From Flavobacterium potami (GTDB lineage Bacteria > Bacteroidota > Bacteroidia > Flavobacteriales > Flavobacteriaceae): a DNA stretch of 64,000 bases. Shown here piece after piece: positions 16,456 through 25,360 of the stretch. A model generated the notes under the pieces. That model saw only the letters and a program-made list of their open reading frames with translations. It ran no database searches and had not been told where the DNA came from. Positions within the stretch are counted from its first letter, which is position 1; each line of letters opens with the position of its first letter. Position numbers and translations under genes: made by a program. Location of the stretch: positions 248,001-312,000 of the forward strand of contig NZ_JAINUY010000007.1 of NCBI RefSeq assembly GCF_020026915.1. Reading direction: 5' to 3'.

Positions 16456-17589
16456 TTATTGTTGCTTTTTATACTCATTTGGAGTCTGACCTGTAACTTT
16501 TTTAAAGGCTTTATAAAAAGTTGTTTTAGAAGTAAACCCAGATTCTAATCCCATTGCTAGTAAATTATAGTTGTCGTATTCCAAATTCGAAATCATTTCC
16601 TTAACAGCTTCAACACGATATTGGTTGATGTAATGAGCAAAGTTGTCTCCTGTTACCGTGTTTATAATTTGCGAAAGATATCCTGCACTTATACCCAGTT
16701 TTTCGGCAACTTTTTCTCGGCTTAATGTACTGTCAGTGTAAATGTGTTCGTTTTTGCAAAGCGATTCTAGTTTTTGAAAATAAAGATTGTCTACGGTGAT
16801 GAATTCTTTGTATTCTTCTGTTTTGCTTTCTTCTGCAATTGGCATATTGGTATATGAAATGGCCAAATCGTTATTTAGAAAATTATAGACAGCATCTTTG
16901 TTTTTAGCAAGCTTGTATTTGTAAATACCAACATAAGCAGTCCAATGAATTATAAAAGTTGCCGCTAAAGCCACTCCGCTCATGGTAAAAGAAATATCTG
17001 AGTGAAAAAACCAACCAGCCATATAAGTAATCAGCCAGACAAGTAGTACCAAATATAGCATAGTCAACAAGGCGATGATCCATTTTTTCTCTTTAGGATC
17101 TTTTAGATGCCTTATCATAAAATAAGAGTAAAAAGGTGGAAATAGAATGGTGATAAAGGCCAATGCAATATGAATAATCCTGAGGATATCGAGTAGGTAC
17201 ATGCCAGACTCCGGAATTTTATAAAATCCCGCTATTTTATCAAAATAAACTGTAACGTTAAGAATAGAGGCATAGGCAAACGGAATATAACACAAATAGG
17301 TTTTTTGTCTGTTTTTTACTTCATCGTCAATACGATTTATAATAAATAGAAATGTGAAAACAGGTAGTAGAAATATCCAATCAATATAGTCTATAAAACG
17401 TAATAAAGGATAGGATATAAAAACTCCTTCAAGTTCAAAAACATAATTTAATAAAATAATAGAAAGAGCAAATAGTAAGTAGGCAAGATATTTATTTGAA
17501 GTACTATTGAATATGGAAGACTTTATGATAATAAAGGCTAAAACTATTCCCTGAAAAACCGCAATATTTAAAAGTGTGGTGTAAATCAC
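16456..17589 (-). CDS. Membrane-anchored AraC-family regulator
   Basis: A 377-residue protein with about seven hydrophobic helices over residues ~1-225 and a C-terminal AraC DNA-binding domain (~270-377). The two HTHs are visible: EKVAEKLGISAGYLSQIINTVTG and LLAMGLESGFTSKTTFYKAFKKVTGQTPNEYKK. Such proteins sense a membrane or periplasmic signal through the helical part and bind DNA from the membrane. It has a close paralogue at 17990-19135 transcribed divergently, so the pair arose by local duplication. Targets unknown. Confidence 0.9.
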   Translation of the reverse strand: MIYTTLLNIAVFQGIVLAFIIIKSSIFNSTSNKYLAYLLFALSIILLNYVFELEGVFISYPLLRFIDYIDWIFLLPVFTFLFIINRIDDEVKNRQKTYLCYIPFAYASILNVTVYFDKIAGFYKIPESGMYLLDILRIIHIALAFITILFPPFYSYFMIRHLKDPKEKKWIIALLTMLYLVLLVWLITYMAGWFFHSDISFTMSGVALAATFIIHWTAYVGIYKYKLAKNKDAVYNFLNNDLAISYTNMPIAEESKTEEYKEFITVDNLYFQKLESLCKNEHIYTDSTLSREKVAEKLGISAGYLSQIINTVTGDNFAHYINQYRVEAVKEMISNLEYDNYNLLAMGLESGFTSKTTFYKAFKKVTGQTPNEYKKQQ

Positions 17590-17989
17590 GTTTTTGGTAT
17601 TAAGTTGTTTTTTAAGTTTTGTTTTTGGAATGTAATTCGAATGAAGTCATTTTTAAATCATGGCTAATTTCATACGAATTGAGTGGACGAATTTATAGTA
17701 ATGCAAGTGATTTCCTTAACGGATTAAGAAATGATTAACTAAAATGTTAAAGTATTTATGATCGCTAAAGTGAGGAAAAACAAGATAAAAGTTAAAGAAT
17801 TCGCATATGAGTTTTTATAAATGAGTTCGTATTAATTGTCTTTTTATTTGGTTTTAATTGTATTTCCTTTAACAGTAAATAAAATGAATTAAGTATAGTT
17901 TCGTCAAACAAAAATATAGGAAATAGACTAAAAACAATTTTGTACTGGTAGCGCTATGTGACAGTATATCTAAACAACGACGATATAGA
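17590..17989. other. Intergenic region between the divergent AraC paralogues
   Basis: About 400 bp of AT-rich DNA without a credible ORF. It should hold the divergent promoters; no full TTG-N19-TAnnTTTG match was found, as expected if both genes need an activator. Confidence 0.5.
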
Positions 17990-19135
17990 TTGATCTTTAC
18001 CATTTTCTTTAACACAGCCATTTTTCAAGGATTAGTTCTTGGAGCAATTATCTTAAAATCACCACTGTTTAAGAGCAATGCCAATAAATATTTGGCTTAT
18101 GCAATATTTGCACTTTCTATTCTTATTGCGAATCTCGTTTTTGAGATAATCGACATTTACAGCAGTATGCCTTTTCTGCGCTTTCTGGATGATGTAGAAT
18201 GGGCATTTATCTTCCCGGTTTTCATCTTTATGTTTGTCATACATCAGGTGAATCATCCCATCAGAAATTCGAAAAAGATTCGATGGCTTTATGTACCGTT
18301 TTTATATTCTGCTTTTTCGAATATTTTTTATGATTGTGATGCTGTTGCCCATTTTTTTACAATTCCTGTTGCTCTTAAAAACTTTATAGAAACTCTAGGG
18401 AATTTTGATTTTTTTATTATTCTGCTCTTTATGCCTTTTATGGCTGTTTATACTTTCGGTTTTATTAAATTTTCAAAGGATAATCAAGAAAAAAAATGGA
18501 TCACTTTTTTATGGTTTCTGGTTTATGCATTAATGCTGTCTTGGATTTCGGCCATTTTAATCTCGCTGTTTTTTCATTATGATGTTTCATACGTTATGAG
18601 AATTCTTGCTCTTTTTGCCACATTTTTAATTCATTGCACCGCCTATTATGGTGTGTTCAGATACCGATTGGCAGACAATAAGAAAGGAATAGAAGCGTTG
18701 CTGTACCAAGAAATTCCTTCAGATAACCTTGTGTCTGTTGAAGAGATAATTCTAAAAAAAAGCAATGATGCAAGTGCTTTGGATCTCTTTACAAAAGAAA
18801 ACCCTTATTTTAAAAGACTGCAGGAGCTTTGTGAGGAACATGAAATTTACAGAGACAGCAGTCTAAATAGAGAAAAAGTGGCTGAACAATTAGGAATAAG
18901 TGCAGGATATGTTTCGCAGCTTGTTAATGCGATTACCGAAGATAACTTTGCGAATTACATCAATAATTATCGAGTGGAAGCGGTGAAAAAAATGATTCTC
19001 GATTCAGATTATGAAAACTATAGCTTATTAGCAATGGGCTTAGAATCTGGATTTACCTCAAAAACTACCTTTCACAATGCTTTCAAAAAATCGACAGGAA
19101 TGACACCAAAAAGTTTCCGTAATAACAATAAATAA
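17990..19135 (+). CDS. Membrane-anchored AraC-family regulator (paralogue, TTG start)
   Basis: A 381-residue paralogue of the neighbouring divergent gene. The helical N-terminal part (~1-225) aligns from the first residue (MIFTIFFNTAIFQGLVLGAI versus MIYTTLLNIAVFQGIVLAFI), and the C-terminal AraC domain has EKVAEQLGISAGYVSQLVNAIT and LLAMGLESGFTSKTTFHNAFKKSTGMTP. No in-frame ATG matches this position, so translation appears to start at TTG 17990; the alignment supports that choice. A TTG start may keep expression low. It converges with the large helicase gene. Confidence 0.86.
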   Translation: MIFTIFFNTAIFQGLVLGAIILKSPLFKSNANKYLAYAIFALSILIANLVFEIIDIYSSMPFLRFLDDVEWAFIFPVFIFMFVIHQVNHPIRNSKKIRWLYVPFLYSAFSNIFYDCDAVAHFFTIPVALKNFIETLGNFDFFIILLFMPFMAVYTFGFIKFSKDNQEKKWITFLWFLVYALMLSWISAILISLFFHYDVSYVMRILALFATFLIHCTAYYGVFRYRLADNKKGIEALLYQEIPSDNLVSVEEIILKKSNDASALDLFTKENPYFKRLQELCEEHEIYRDSSLNREKVAEQLGISAGYVSQLVNAITEDNFANYINNYRVEAVKKMILDSDYENYSLLAMGLESGFTSKTTFHNAFKKSTGMTPKSFRNNNK

Positions 19136-19165
19136 GTTTCGGTTTCTTTATTCTAGCTTGAAAAA

Positions 19166-22100
19166 TCAACCCAGAAAAACAGTAGCTTTTGATTCAATAA
19201 TTTCAAAATAGAGCTCCGGTAAAATTATTTTAATATCCTGTGAAGTTTCTTCCTTAAACCAATGCAATATGAAATTCACATTTACACTTCTGAGTTGATA
19301 GTTTTTTGATTTCATTATCTCAATTTTTTCAATGAATTGCTTTGAGAATTTCAAGACAGATTGTCCATTAGAATTTAAGCATTCATTTCCCTCAAGATAT
19401 AGCGTATCTCCACATACAAGTTGAGAGATTAAAGACTGTCTGTTAATGAAATAATCTAACCAAATATCTTTGAAAGTGGCATGGATCGCAATTTTATCAG
19501 GTACAGAATGTATTTCTATATCAGTTATTTGTTCGAGATTTTCAGCGGTCAAATGATTGAGATAGTCTGCATTTAGATGAATGTTTAAATTGCTTTTTGC
19601 TCTGGTCATTGCTACATATAATTGACGTTTGGTTTCATCGGTATCAATGTTAAACTTCTCAAGGAGAAGAAATACATTGTCAAATTCTTTTCCTTTTGCT
19701 TTATGAATCGTTGATACAAAAATAGTTTCTCCATTTTCACTATAAAAATCCTCGAGTTTAGATTCTCGAATTAAAACTTCCAAATCAGATTTGTACTTTC
19801 TGGTAGGATTGGTAGCTTCAAAATCTTCAATGATGTTGAGACAGATTTCCAATTTATTACTACTACAAAAAGTATTATTGAGTTCTTTTTTTGCGTTATT
19901 CCAGACTTCATCACTAATTGTGTAAATATCAATTCCGCAATCTACTTTATTCAAAAAGAAGCGAACTTCTACAAGATTGCATAAATTAAAGCCATCATTA
20001 GATTGTATTAATTTTGCTTTTATGCCATTTTTCAAAAGCAATCCCGTAACTTTTACAGCCTCTTCGTTAGTTTTTGTAATTATGCAAGTAGTTCCAGAAA
20101 GGTCTGCATTTACAATATTTTTTACGAGAGGAGTAATAAGATTACAGTTTTGATAATTGACAACTTTGATTTTTCCATTATCGGTTTGGTTAGCAATAAT
20201 GGGTGTTTCTTTTAGGCGATGTCGTATTTGCTTGACAAATTGGTTAGAAAATGTGACGAGATTACTTTTACTGCGATAATTTTCTACTAATTCGTATTTT
20301 ATAGCTTTGTTTTCAAAAATAAACTGTTCTAGATATTTAGAACTAGCTCCTCTGAATTCATAAATATTTTGGTCGTCATCTCCTACGGCAATAACTCTCA
20401 TTTCTTCATTCTGTTGCATTAATGCATTTACGAGTGCAAACTCATCTGCATTCATATCCTGTGCTTCATCAATCACCAACACGGTCTTAGTAATTTTATT
20501 CGCTTCAACATCTCCATTTTTGATTCTTTCAACCGTCAAGTTTAAAATATCTGTCGATTTTTCTAAAGAGCCAACTTTTCCCAAAAGATCAAAACAATAA
20601 GAATGGAATGTTTTAATTTCAATAAAGTTTGCGGCATTGCCAATCAGTTGTAATAAACGCTTTTTGAATTCTATAACCGCAGCTCTAGAAAATGTTAGCA
20701 TCAATAATTGTTCGTGCTTAACATCTTCCATTAATAATAACGAAGCCAATTTATGTACTAAAACCTTTGTTTTGCCACTTCCAGGGCCGGCAGCAACAAC
20801 TATGTGTTGTGTTTCGTTGTCTTTTATGATTTTTAATTGGGCCGGAGAAAGTTCTCCAAATAGTTGTCGGAATTTTCCAGGTGTAATATTTCTTCTAATT
20901 TCGTTTTGTCTGTCGCTGCCTTTAAAATATTTGTTTAAGAAGGAACTATAATTGAGCTGAAAATAATCTTCTACAAACTGAAGAGCGTTTTTGTAATCGT
21001 CAATCATTCTTTCGGCATATTCGCCTACAATATGGATTTGCTGGATTTTGCTTTCGTAAAACTGGTTAAGCTTTTGATAATCGTCTTTAGTGTATCGTTT
21101 TTTATTATCTTGTTCAGTTCGTTCGATGGTTAAAGCATTATAAACAATAAGAAAACCGCCTTCAATCTTTATTGCTTCGATTCGAGAAAGATAGAATAAG
21201 GTGTCTTCAATGTCGTAGAAAGTGATCTCTTTTTTGAAAAATTTGAGACTATTTTCATAAGCATATTTGAGTTCGTGTACAGAAAACTCGACCAAGATTT
21301 CATCTTTCACTGTCTCTGCCTTTGTCTGCGCTGTGATCATTTTGTTATAAAAATAGTCAACAATAAATGCGGCAAGCTCATGACGTATTTCAAGCTTATC
21401 TGCTAATTGTTTTTTGCTTTGAAGACAGAGTACAGCAATATGGTTCTTAAAATGATCTAAGTTTTTTCTTTTAATCCAGTTTTTAATAGACCAAAAGTTA
21501 ATTATCGTTTTTAGTTTATTGGTGTTTACACCTTCGAGTCCATCTTTTTCAGCAAACTCGTTTAACTCTTTTAAATGAAAAACACTTTCTTCTTCTTTTA
21601 ATACCGACAGTAAAAAGTTTTCAATTTTGCTGTATGAATCTACAATGGCAAGAGAGCGGTTTTTATTGTCGGAGCTCTTTATAAATGCAGTTAAATCTTT
21701 GGCGTCAGCCAAAATATTTTCTTCTCGCATCAAGCTTATAACACGAATGACTTCTTCTCTTGCAATGCCTAAATGATCACTAATATAGTCTACTCTTGAT
21801 TCTGGAGTTTCGTTGTTGGTCTCTTTTCTGCTTTTACTGGAAAAGAGTTTTTTTATAATACGTACACCTTCTTCTTTTTGCTTTTCTTCAAATTTTGTAG
21901 AAGAGTTTATTTTTTCAATAGCTTCCTGAGCATTTTTAGATAAAATACTGTTGGCAAAAATTCTTGGCATATTCTGCCCACGTTTTAAATATCCCGCATC
22001 TTCTAAGGCTGCTATTGCTGTGGTTACACGTGTTTCTATTTCTGCTACACTATCGTCCCAACCCGCTTTTCTGGCAATTTCTAATGCAGAATTGGAAACT

Positions 22101-24034
22101 CTCGATCGGAATCTTGTAATTTCCTTTATTGCTTTCCATACCTGTTGTATTTCTTTTATGGATAATTTAGTCTGATTAAGTAAGATGAAGTGCTTGCTGA
22201 GGTCCTCCTCGTTAAACAATACAAAACAATCAGCTGAAATATTTTCGTCTCTTCCTGCGCGTCCTGCTTCTTGAACATAGTTTTCAAGTGAATCTGATAT
22301 TTCAAAATGAACCACCAAGCCCACATCTTTCTTGTCTACACCCATGCCAAATGCAGAAGTAGCGACCATAATTTGTGTTTCACCATTTAAAAAGGCATTC
22401 TGGTTTTCAGTTTTTTCCTTTTTATCCATTTTGCCATGATAGGGTCTCGCATTAAAGCCGTCCTTTATCAATTGTTCGGCAAGTTTAAAAGCTTTCAGAG
22501 TTCTTGATACATAGATAATTGTGGGACAGTTTTTCTCTTCAATTAAATCCCTGACAGCTAGATATTTTTCATCTTCATTTTGCTTTTTAAAAACTTTGTA
22601 TTGAAGGTTAGTTCTGGATGCTTTTGAAGTGAATATCTCAAGCTCCAGCGATAGTTTCTCGCGGAAGTAATCCCGAATATCTTCAATTACTTTTTGTTTG
22701 GCTGTTGCCGTAAAACAAGATACTGGTATGTCGTCTTCAAGATTTTTCTTTTCTTGAATTAATTTTATGAAATCGCCAATATACAGATAGTCGACCCTGA
22801 AGTCTTGTCCCCATGATGAAAAGCAATGCGCTTCATCAATAACAAAGCGAGCTGTTTTTCTGCCTAAAATGAGTTTTTCGATAGTTTTTGAACGTAATGA
22901 TTCGGGCGAAATGTAAAGGATGGAAGCGGAGCCATCCTCAATCCTTTCGATAGATTTGGCTCTTTCAATTGGGTCTAATAATCCGTTGATTGTGACTGCT
23001 TCGGTTATTCCGTTCCTTTCAAGGTTATCAACCTGATCCTTCATTAACGATTGAAGAGGAGAAATTATAATCGGTAATCCTTTAGAGTTTTCTGCACTCA
23101 TAAGTGCCGGAACCTGAAATGTAATTGATTTTCCGCCTCCAGTTGGAAAAACAGCTAGCACCGACTTATTGTTAACAGCTGCTTTGACAGCTTTCTCTTG
23201 GAGCGGTTCGCCACCATATGTTCGGTACGAGTCAAAACCAAAGAATTTTTTTAAACCTTTATGAATGTCTAGGGCAATATTGCAATAATTACAACCAGTC
23301 AAACAAGGTTTGCTTCGTAATAACAGCATGATACGCTCAACTTCGGGATAATTTTTTAGCACCCAAGGAGGGGTTATTGAATGAATCTTTTTATGGAGAA
23401 TAAATGAATGTATCAAAGAAATGCAATACGCCAATTCAATCGGGTTTTCAGCTATTAGTTTGGTTAATTCTGATTGTTCGCAAATTTCGCCTTGAAACTT
23501 TAATCTGATCTCGGATTCTACATTTGAGCTTTTATTTTGATAATTGATAAACCGAAAAAAGGCTCCAAACTCTTTTGTACGATGTAAGAGCAGATAGAAA
23601 ATTTCTTTTAGAGTTTCGTCAGTTTGCCAAAAAGTAGCAACTTCACTATTGAATAAATCTTGTGCTTTAATTGAATCGTTTAAAGGATTGTTTAGTTCTT
23701 CCGTCTGGAGTTTGTCATCTTTTACTAGCGAATGGTAAGGTTTTGTTGGGAATAATAATGGAGATAGGTGTAATGTGTCAATGATATTCTCGGGGTTAAC
23801 GCCTGCATCATGAATGGTTTGGCCTATATATTTAATATCGTGATTTAAAATATTATGACCACAGATATATTCGCTGCCTTTTAGGAACTCTGTAAAATAT
23901 CCTAAAGAAGCATCATGAAAATGATTGCCGTTTTCTTTAATTGCACCTATATCAAGGATTTTGCCTTTTACCGATTCTATTTCGGTATCTATAAAGGTAA
24001 TTAACCGGTCATTATTTTGGTTGGCTGCCAGCAT
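19166..24034 (-). CDS. Exonuclease-RecQ-UvrD helicase fusion protein
   Basis: A 1622-residue multidomain protein. Residues ~11-130 form a DEDD 3'-5' exonuclease (FIDTE with D16/E18; GHNILNHD with D66; H101/D120 region). A Cys cluster follows (C244, C248, C251). Residues ~270-620 are a RecQ helicase: PTGGGKS at 297-303, DEAH at 400-403, FTATA at 441-445, QEAGRAGRD at 588-596. Residues ~630-1000 are a helical/winged-helix linker. Residues ~1060-1500 are a UvrD/Rep helicase: AGPGSGKT at 1082-1089, DEAQD at 1189-1193, GDDDQNIYEFRG at 1218-1229, then TIHKAKGKEFD and LYVAMTRAKS. Two superfamilies of 3'-5' helicase plus a nuclease in one chain suggest DNA repair or defence; its function is not established. 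Confidence 0.88.
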   Translation of the reverse strand: MLAANQNNDRLITFIDTEIESVKGKILDIGAIKENGNHFHDASLGYFTEFLKGSEYICGHNILNHDIKYIGQTIHDAGVNPENIIDTLHLSPLLFPTKPYHSLVKDDKLQTEELNNPLNDSIKAQDLFNSEVATFWQTDETLKEIFYLLLHRTKEFGAFFRFINYQNKSSNVESEIRLKFQGEICEQSELTKLIAENPIELAYCISLIHSFILHKKIHSITPPWVLKNYPEVERIMLLLRSKPCLTGCNYCNIALDIHKGLKKFFGFDSYRTYGGEPLQEKAVKAAVNNKSVLAVFPTGGGKSITFQVPALMSAENSKGLPIIISPLQSLMKDQVDNLERNGITEAVTINGLLDPIERAKSIERIEDGSASILYISPESLRSKTIEKLILGRKTARFVIDEAHCFSSWGQDFRVDYLYIGDFIKLIQEKKNLEDDIPVSCFTATAKQKVIEDIRDYFREKLSLELEIFTSKASRTNLQYKVFKKQNEDEKYLAVRDLIEEKNCPTIIYVSRTLKAFKLAEQLIKDGFNARPYHGKMDKKEKTENQNAFLNGETQIMVATSAFGMGVDKKDVGLVVHFEISDSLENYVQEAGRAGRDENISADCFVLFNEEDLSKHFILLNQTKLSIKEIQQVWKAIKEITRFRSRVSNSALEIARKAGWDDSVAEIETRVTTAIAALEDAGYLKRGQNMPRIFANSILSKNAQEAIEKINSSTKFEEKQKEEGVRIIKKLFSSKSRKETNNETPESRVDYISDHLGIAREEVIRVISLMREENILADAKDLTAFIKSSDNKNRSLAIVDSYSKIENFLLSVLKEEESVFHLKELNEFAEKDGLEGVNTNKLKTIINFWSIKNWIKRKNLDHFKNHIAVLCLQSKKQLADKLEIRHELAAFIVDYFYNKMITAQTKAETVKDEILVEFSVHELKYAYENSLKFFKKEITFYDIEDTLFYLSRIEAIKIEGGFLIVYNALTIERTEQDNKKRYTKDDYQKLNQFYESKIQQIHIVGEYAERMIDDYKNALQFVEDYFQLNYSSFLNKYFKGSDRQNEIRRNITPGKFRQLFGELSPAQLKIIKDNETQHIVVAAGPGSGKTKVLVHKLASLLLMEDVKHEQLLMLTFSRAAVIEFKKRLLQLIGNAANFIEIKTFHSYCFDLLGKVGSLEKSTDILNLTVERIKNGDVEANKITKTVLVIDEAQDMNADEFALVNALMQQNEEMRVIAVGDDDQNIYEFRGASSKYLEQFIFENKAIKYELVENYRSKSNLVTFSNQFVKQIRHRLKETPIIANQTDNGKIKVVNYQNCNLITPLVKNIVNADLSGTTCIITKTNEEAVKVTGLLLKNGIKAKLIQSNDGFNLCNLVEVRFFLNKVDCGIDIYTISDEVWNNAKKELNNTFCSSNKLEICLNIIEDFEATNPTRKYKSDLEVLIRESKLEDFYSENGETIFVSTIHKAKGKEFDNVFLLLEKFNIDTDETKRQLYVAMTRAKSNLNIHLNADYLNHLTAENLEQITDIEIHSVPDKIAIHATFKDIWLDYFINRQSLISQLVCGDTLYLEGNECLNSNGQSVLKFSKQFIEKIEIMKSKNYQLRSVNVNFILHWFKEETSQDIKIILPELYFEIIESKATVFLG

Positions 24035-24458
24035 TAAACTTAATAAGATTAGGTTTTGGTTTTTCTAAAGGATTTATATATGCAAATGATTAAAGGCGAG
24101 GATGATAGTTAGCTAATTTAGTATTTAATTTCTAAATTGAAAACACTTTTGAAAAATAAGACTTTTTATGTTAAATAAAGCAGGCAAAATAGAATGTCGA
24201 TGAAGGCTTATTGAATAAAAAAAGCTTCAAAGAAATCTGGAGTTTTTTTGTTTAATAGTGGGAAGTATCGAAATAGCTAGCTATTTTTTGAAGATTTTTA
24301 TAAAACAACTTGAGTGGCAAGTAAATGTTTTTTAATTTACAGGATAATATCATAGTAGTAAATTATGACGGGAAAAGCTCAAAATTTACCCTTTAACGGG
24401 GAGGTCAAAGTGGTCGAAATTTTGAAAAGGAAGAAAATAAAGAACAAAATAAAAAATA
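24035..24458. other. Intergenic region upstream of the helicase fusion
   Basis: Holds a degenerate terminator-like hairpin (24216-24249) and a 37-codon ORF (24365-24478). The rest is AT-rich with nothing recognised. It must include the promoter of the 1622-aa gene. Confidence 0.5.
24216..24249 (+). terminator. Degenerate copy of the shared terminator hairpin
   Basis: Plus strand reads AGCTTCAAAGAAATCTGGAG followed by seven T, matching the hairpin at 3746, 13219 and 25147 with two changes. No plus-strand gene ends here, so it is orphaned. Confidence 0.5.
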
Positions 24459-24478
24459 ATGAAACAAAAATTAAATAA
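24365..24478 (+). CDS. Possible 37-aa small ORF
   Basis: ATG at 24365 opens MTGKAQNLPFNGEVKVVEIL followed by a lysine-rich tail. The first half reads like a folded beta segment rather than random AT-rich DNA. The ORF overlaps the first 20 bases of the 181-aa gene in another frame, so it might couple its translation or be the remnant of a longer gene. Family not recognised. Confidence 0.3.
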   Translation: MTGKAQNLPFNGEVKVVEILKRKKIKNKIKNNETKIK

Positions 24479-25004
24479 AGAATTTTATACAACGATTGGA
24501 TTTGTAGTGTTTATATTTGTATTGACATTTTTCTTTTTTAAAGAATATGTTCTCCAATCTTCTTCAACTATAGCAAGTCTTTTTTCAAGTATTATAAGCA
24601 TACTTTTAAGTTTTAGCCTTACGTGGTTCTTAAAAAGTAAAGGCTTCTTTCAAAAGTTAATTGTTCTCCTGATTTATGTCGTTTTTATTACGGTTTTTGC
24701 TTACTCAAAAAAAAATATTTTAATAACGGATGGTGAGGCTTATATAAATTCTGTTTGTGGTAACTGGGTTGCAAAGGAAAATGGCTTAGTTCTTAATGTG
24801 AATATTAGTCGTAAGGAAATGAAAATGAACTTTTATCCTAATGATAAGCAATTGGTTTTTGAGTATGAAGTAAAAGGTAACGTAATTGATTTTTTTAATG
24901 ATGATGATACGTCTAATTTTCAATGGAAAATTTTAAAACTAACAAGTGATTCATTAGTTGTACTTGAAAAAAGACAGGTTTTAAAATTTAAAAAGGAAAA
25001 ATGA
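24459..25004 (+). CDS. Membrane protein with C-terminal lipocalin-like domain, unknown
   Basis: A 181-residue protein. Residues ~10-100 contain three hydrophobic helices (TIGFVVFIFVLTFFFF, IASLFSSIISILLSFSLTWF, LIVLLIYVVFITVFAYS). Residues ~108-181 read like half of a lipocalin-type barrel (GNWVAKENGLVLNVNISRKE..., FQWKILKLTSDSLVVLEKRQ). I do not recognise the family. It stands alone between two inward-facing terminator hairpins, with base composition even more AT-rich than its neighbours, and may be an accessory gene. Confidence 0.65.
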   Translation: MKQKLNKEFYTTIGFVVFIFVLTFFFFKEYVLQSSSTIASLFSSIISILLSFSLTWFLKSKGFFQKLIVLLIYVVFITVFAYSKKNILITDGEAYINSVCGNWVAKENGLVLNVNISRKEMKMNFYPNDKQLVFEYEVKGNVIDFFNDDDTSNFQWKILKLTSDSLVVLEKRQVLKFKKEK

Positions 25005-25140
25005 GGATGATTTATTTAATGTATCAGATGTGTTGGTATTTTATTATTCCACCTAACATTTTATAGATTTTAAAGGATTTATACCCGTTAACACAAATTT
25101 GCAATCTATGCCCGCAAAAGAGAATCAGAAAGGTAAAAAC

Positions 25141-25168
25141 AAAGAAAGCTCCAGATTTCTCTGAAGCT
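25141..25168 (-). terminator. Terminator downstream of tRNA-fMet copy 2
   Basis: Stem AGCTTCAGA / TCTGGAGCT with GAAA loop at 25168-25147, followed on the minus strand by TTCTTTG; the T-run is weaker than at the sister copies. Confidence 0.7.
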
Positions 25169-25178
25169 TTTGTCTTAG

Positions 25179-25251
25179 TAGCGGGAACAGGACTCGAACC
25201 TGTGACCTTCGGGTTATGAGCCCGACGAGCTGCCTACTGCTCTATCCCGCG
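25179..25251 (-). tRNA. Initiator tRNA-fMet (CAT), copy 2
   Basis: Identical over its 73 nt to the copy at 1423-1495, including the unpaired C1/T72 end, GGG/CCC anticodon stem pairs and A11:T24. CCA is not encoded. Confidence 0.93.
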
Positions 25252-25262
25252 ATGTTCGGGTG

Positions 25263-25292
25263 CAAAGATACGCCGATTTTTGAGAATTCCAA
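25263..25292 (-). promoter_or_regulatory. Promoter of tRNA-fMet copy 2
   Basis: Minus strand TTG (25292-25290), 19-nt spacer, TATCTTTG (25270-25263), then GCACCCGAAC. Same layout as copy 1, with an unrelated spacer sequence. Confidence 0.8.
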
Positions 25293-25315
25293 TGAAAATT
25301 TAAAAAAATCTTTTA

Positions 25316-25347
25316 TTTTTCGTATTCAGTTGATATGACTACCTTTG
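25316..25347 (+). promoter_or_regulatory. Promoter of era
   Basis: TACCTTTG at 25340-25347, 19 nt after a TTTTT tract at 25316-25320 in the -33 position; 14 bp before the era ATG, so the leader is very short. Confidence 0.55.
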
Positions 25348-25360
25348 CAAATTAAATATT

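Noticed and set aside
25179..25251. tRNA-fMet as an attachment site for an integrated element
   Set aside because: No integrase gene and no partial tRNA duplicate nearby; the second copy at 1423 is complete with its own promoter and terminator.
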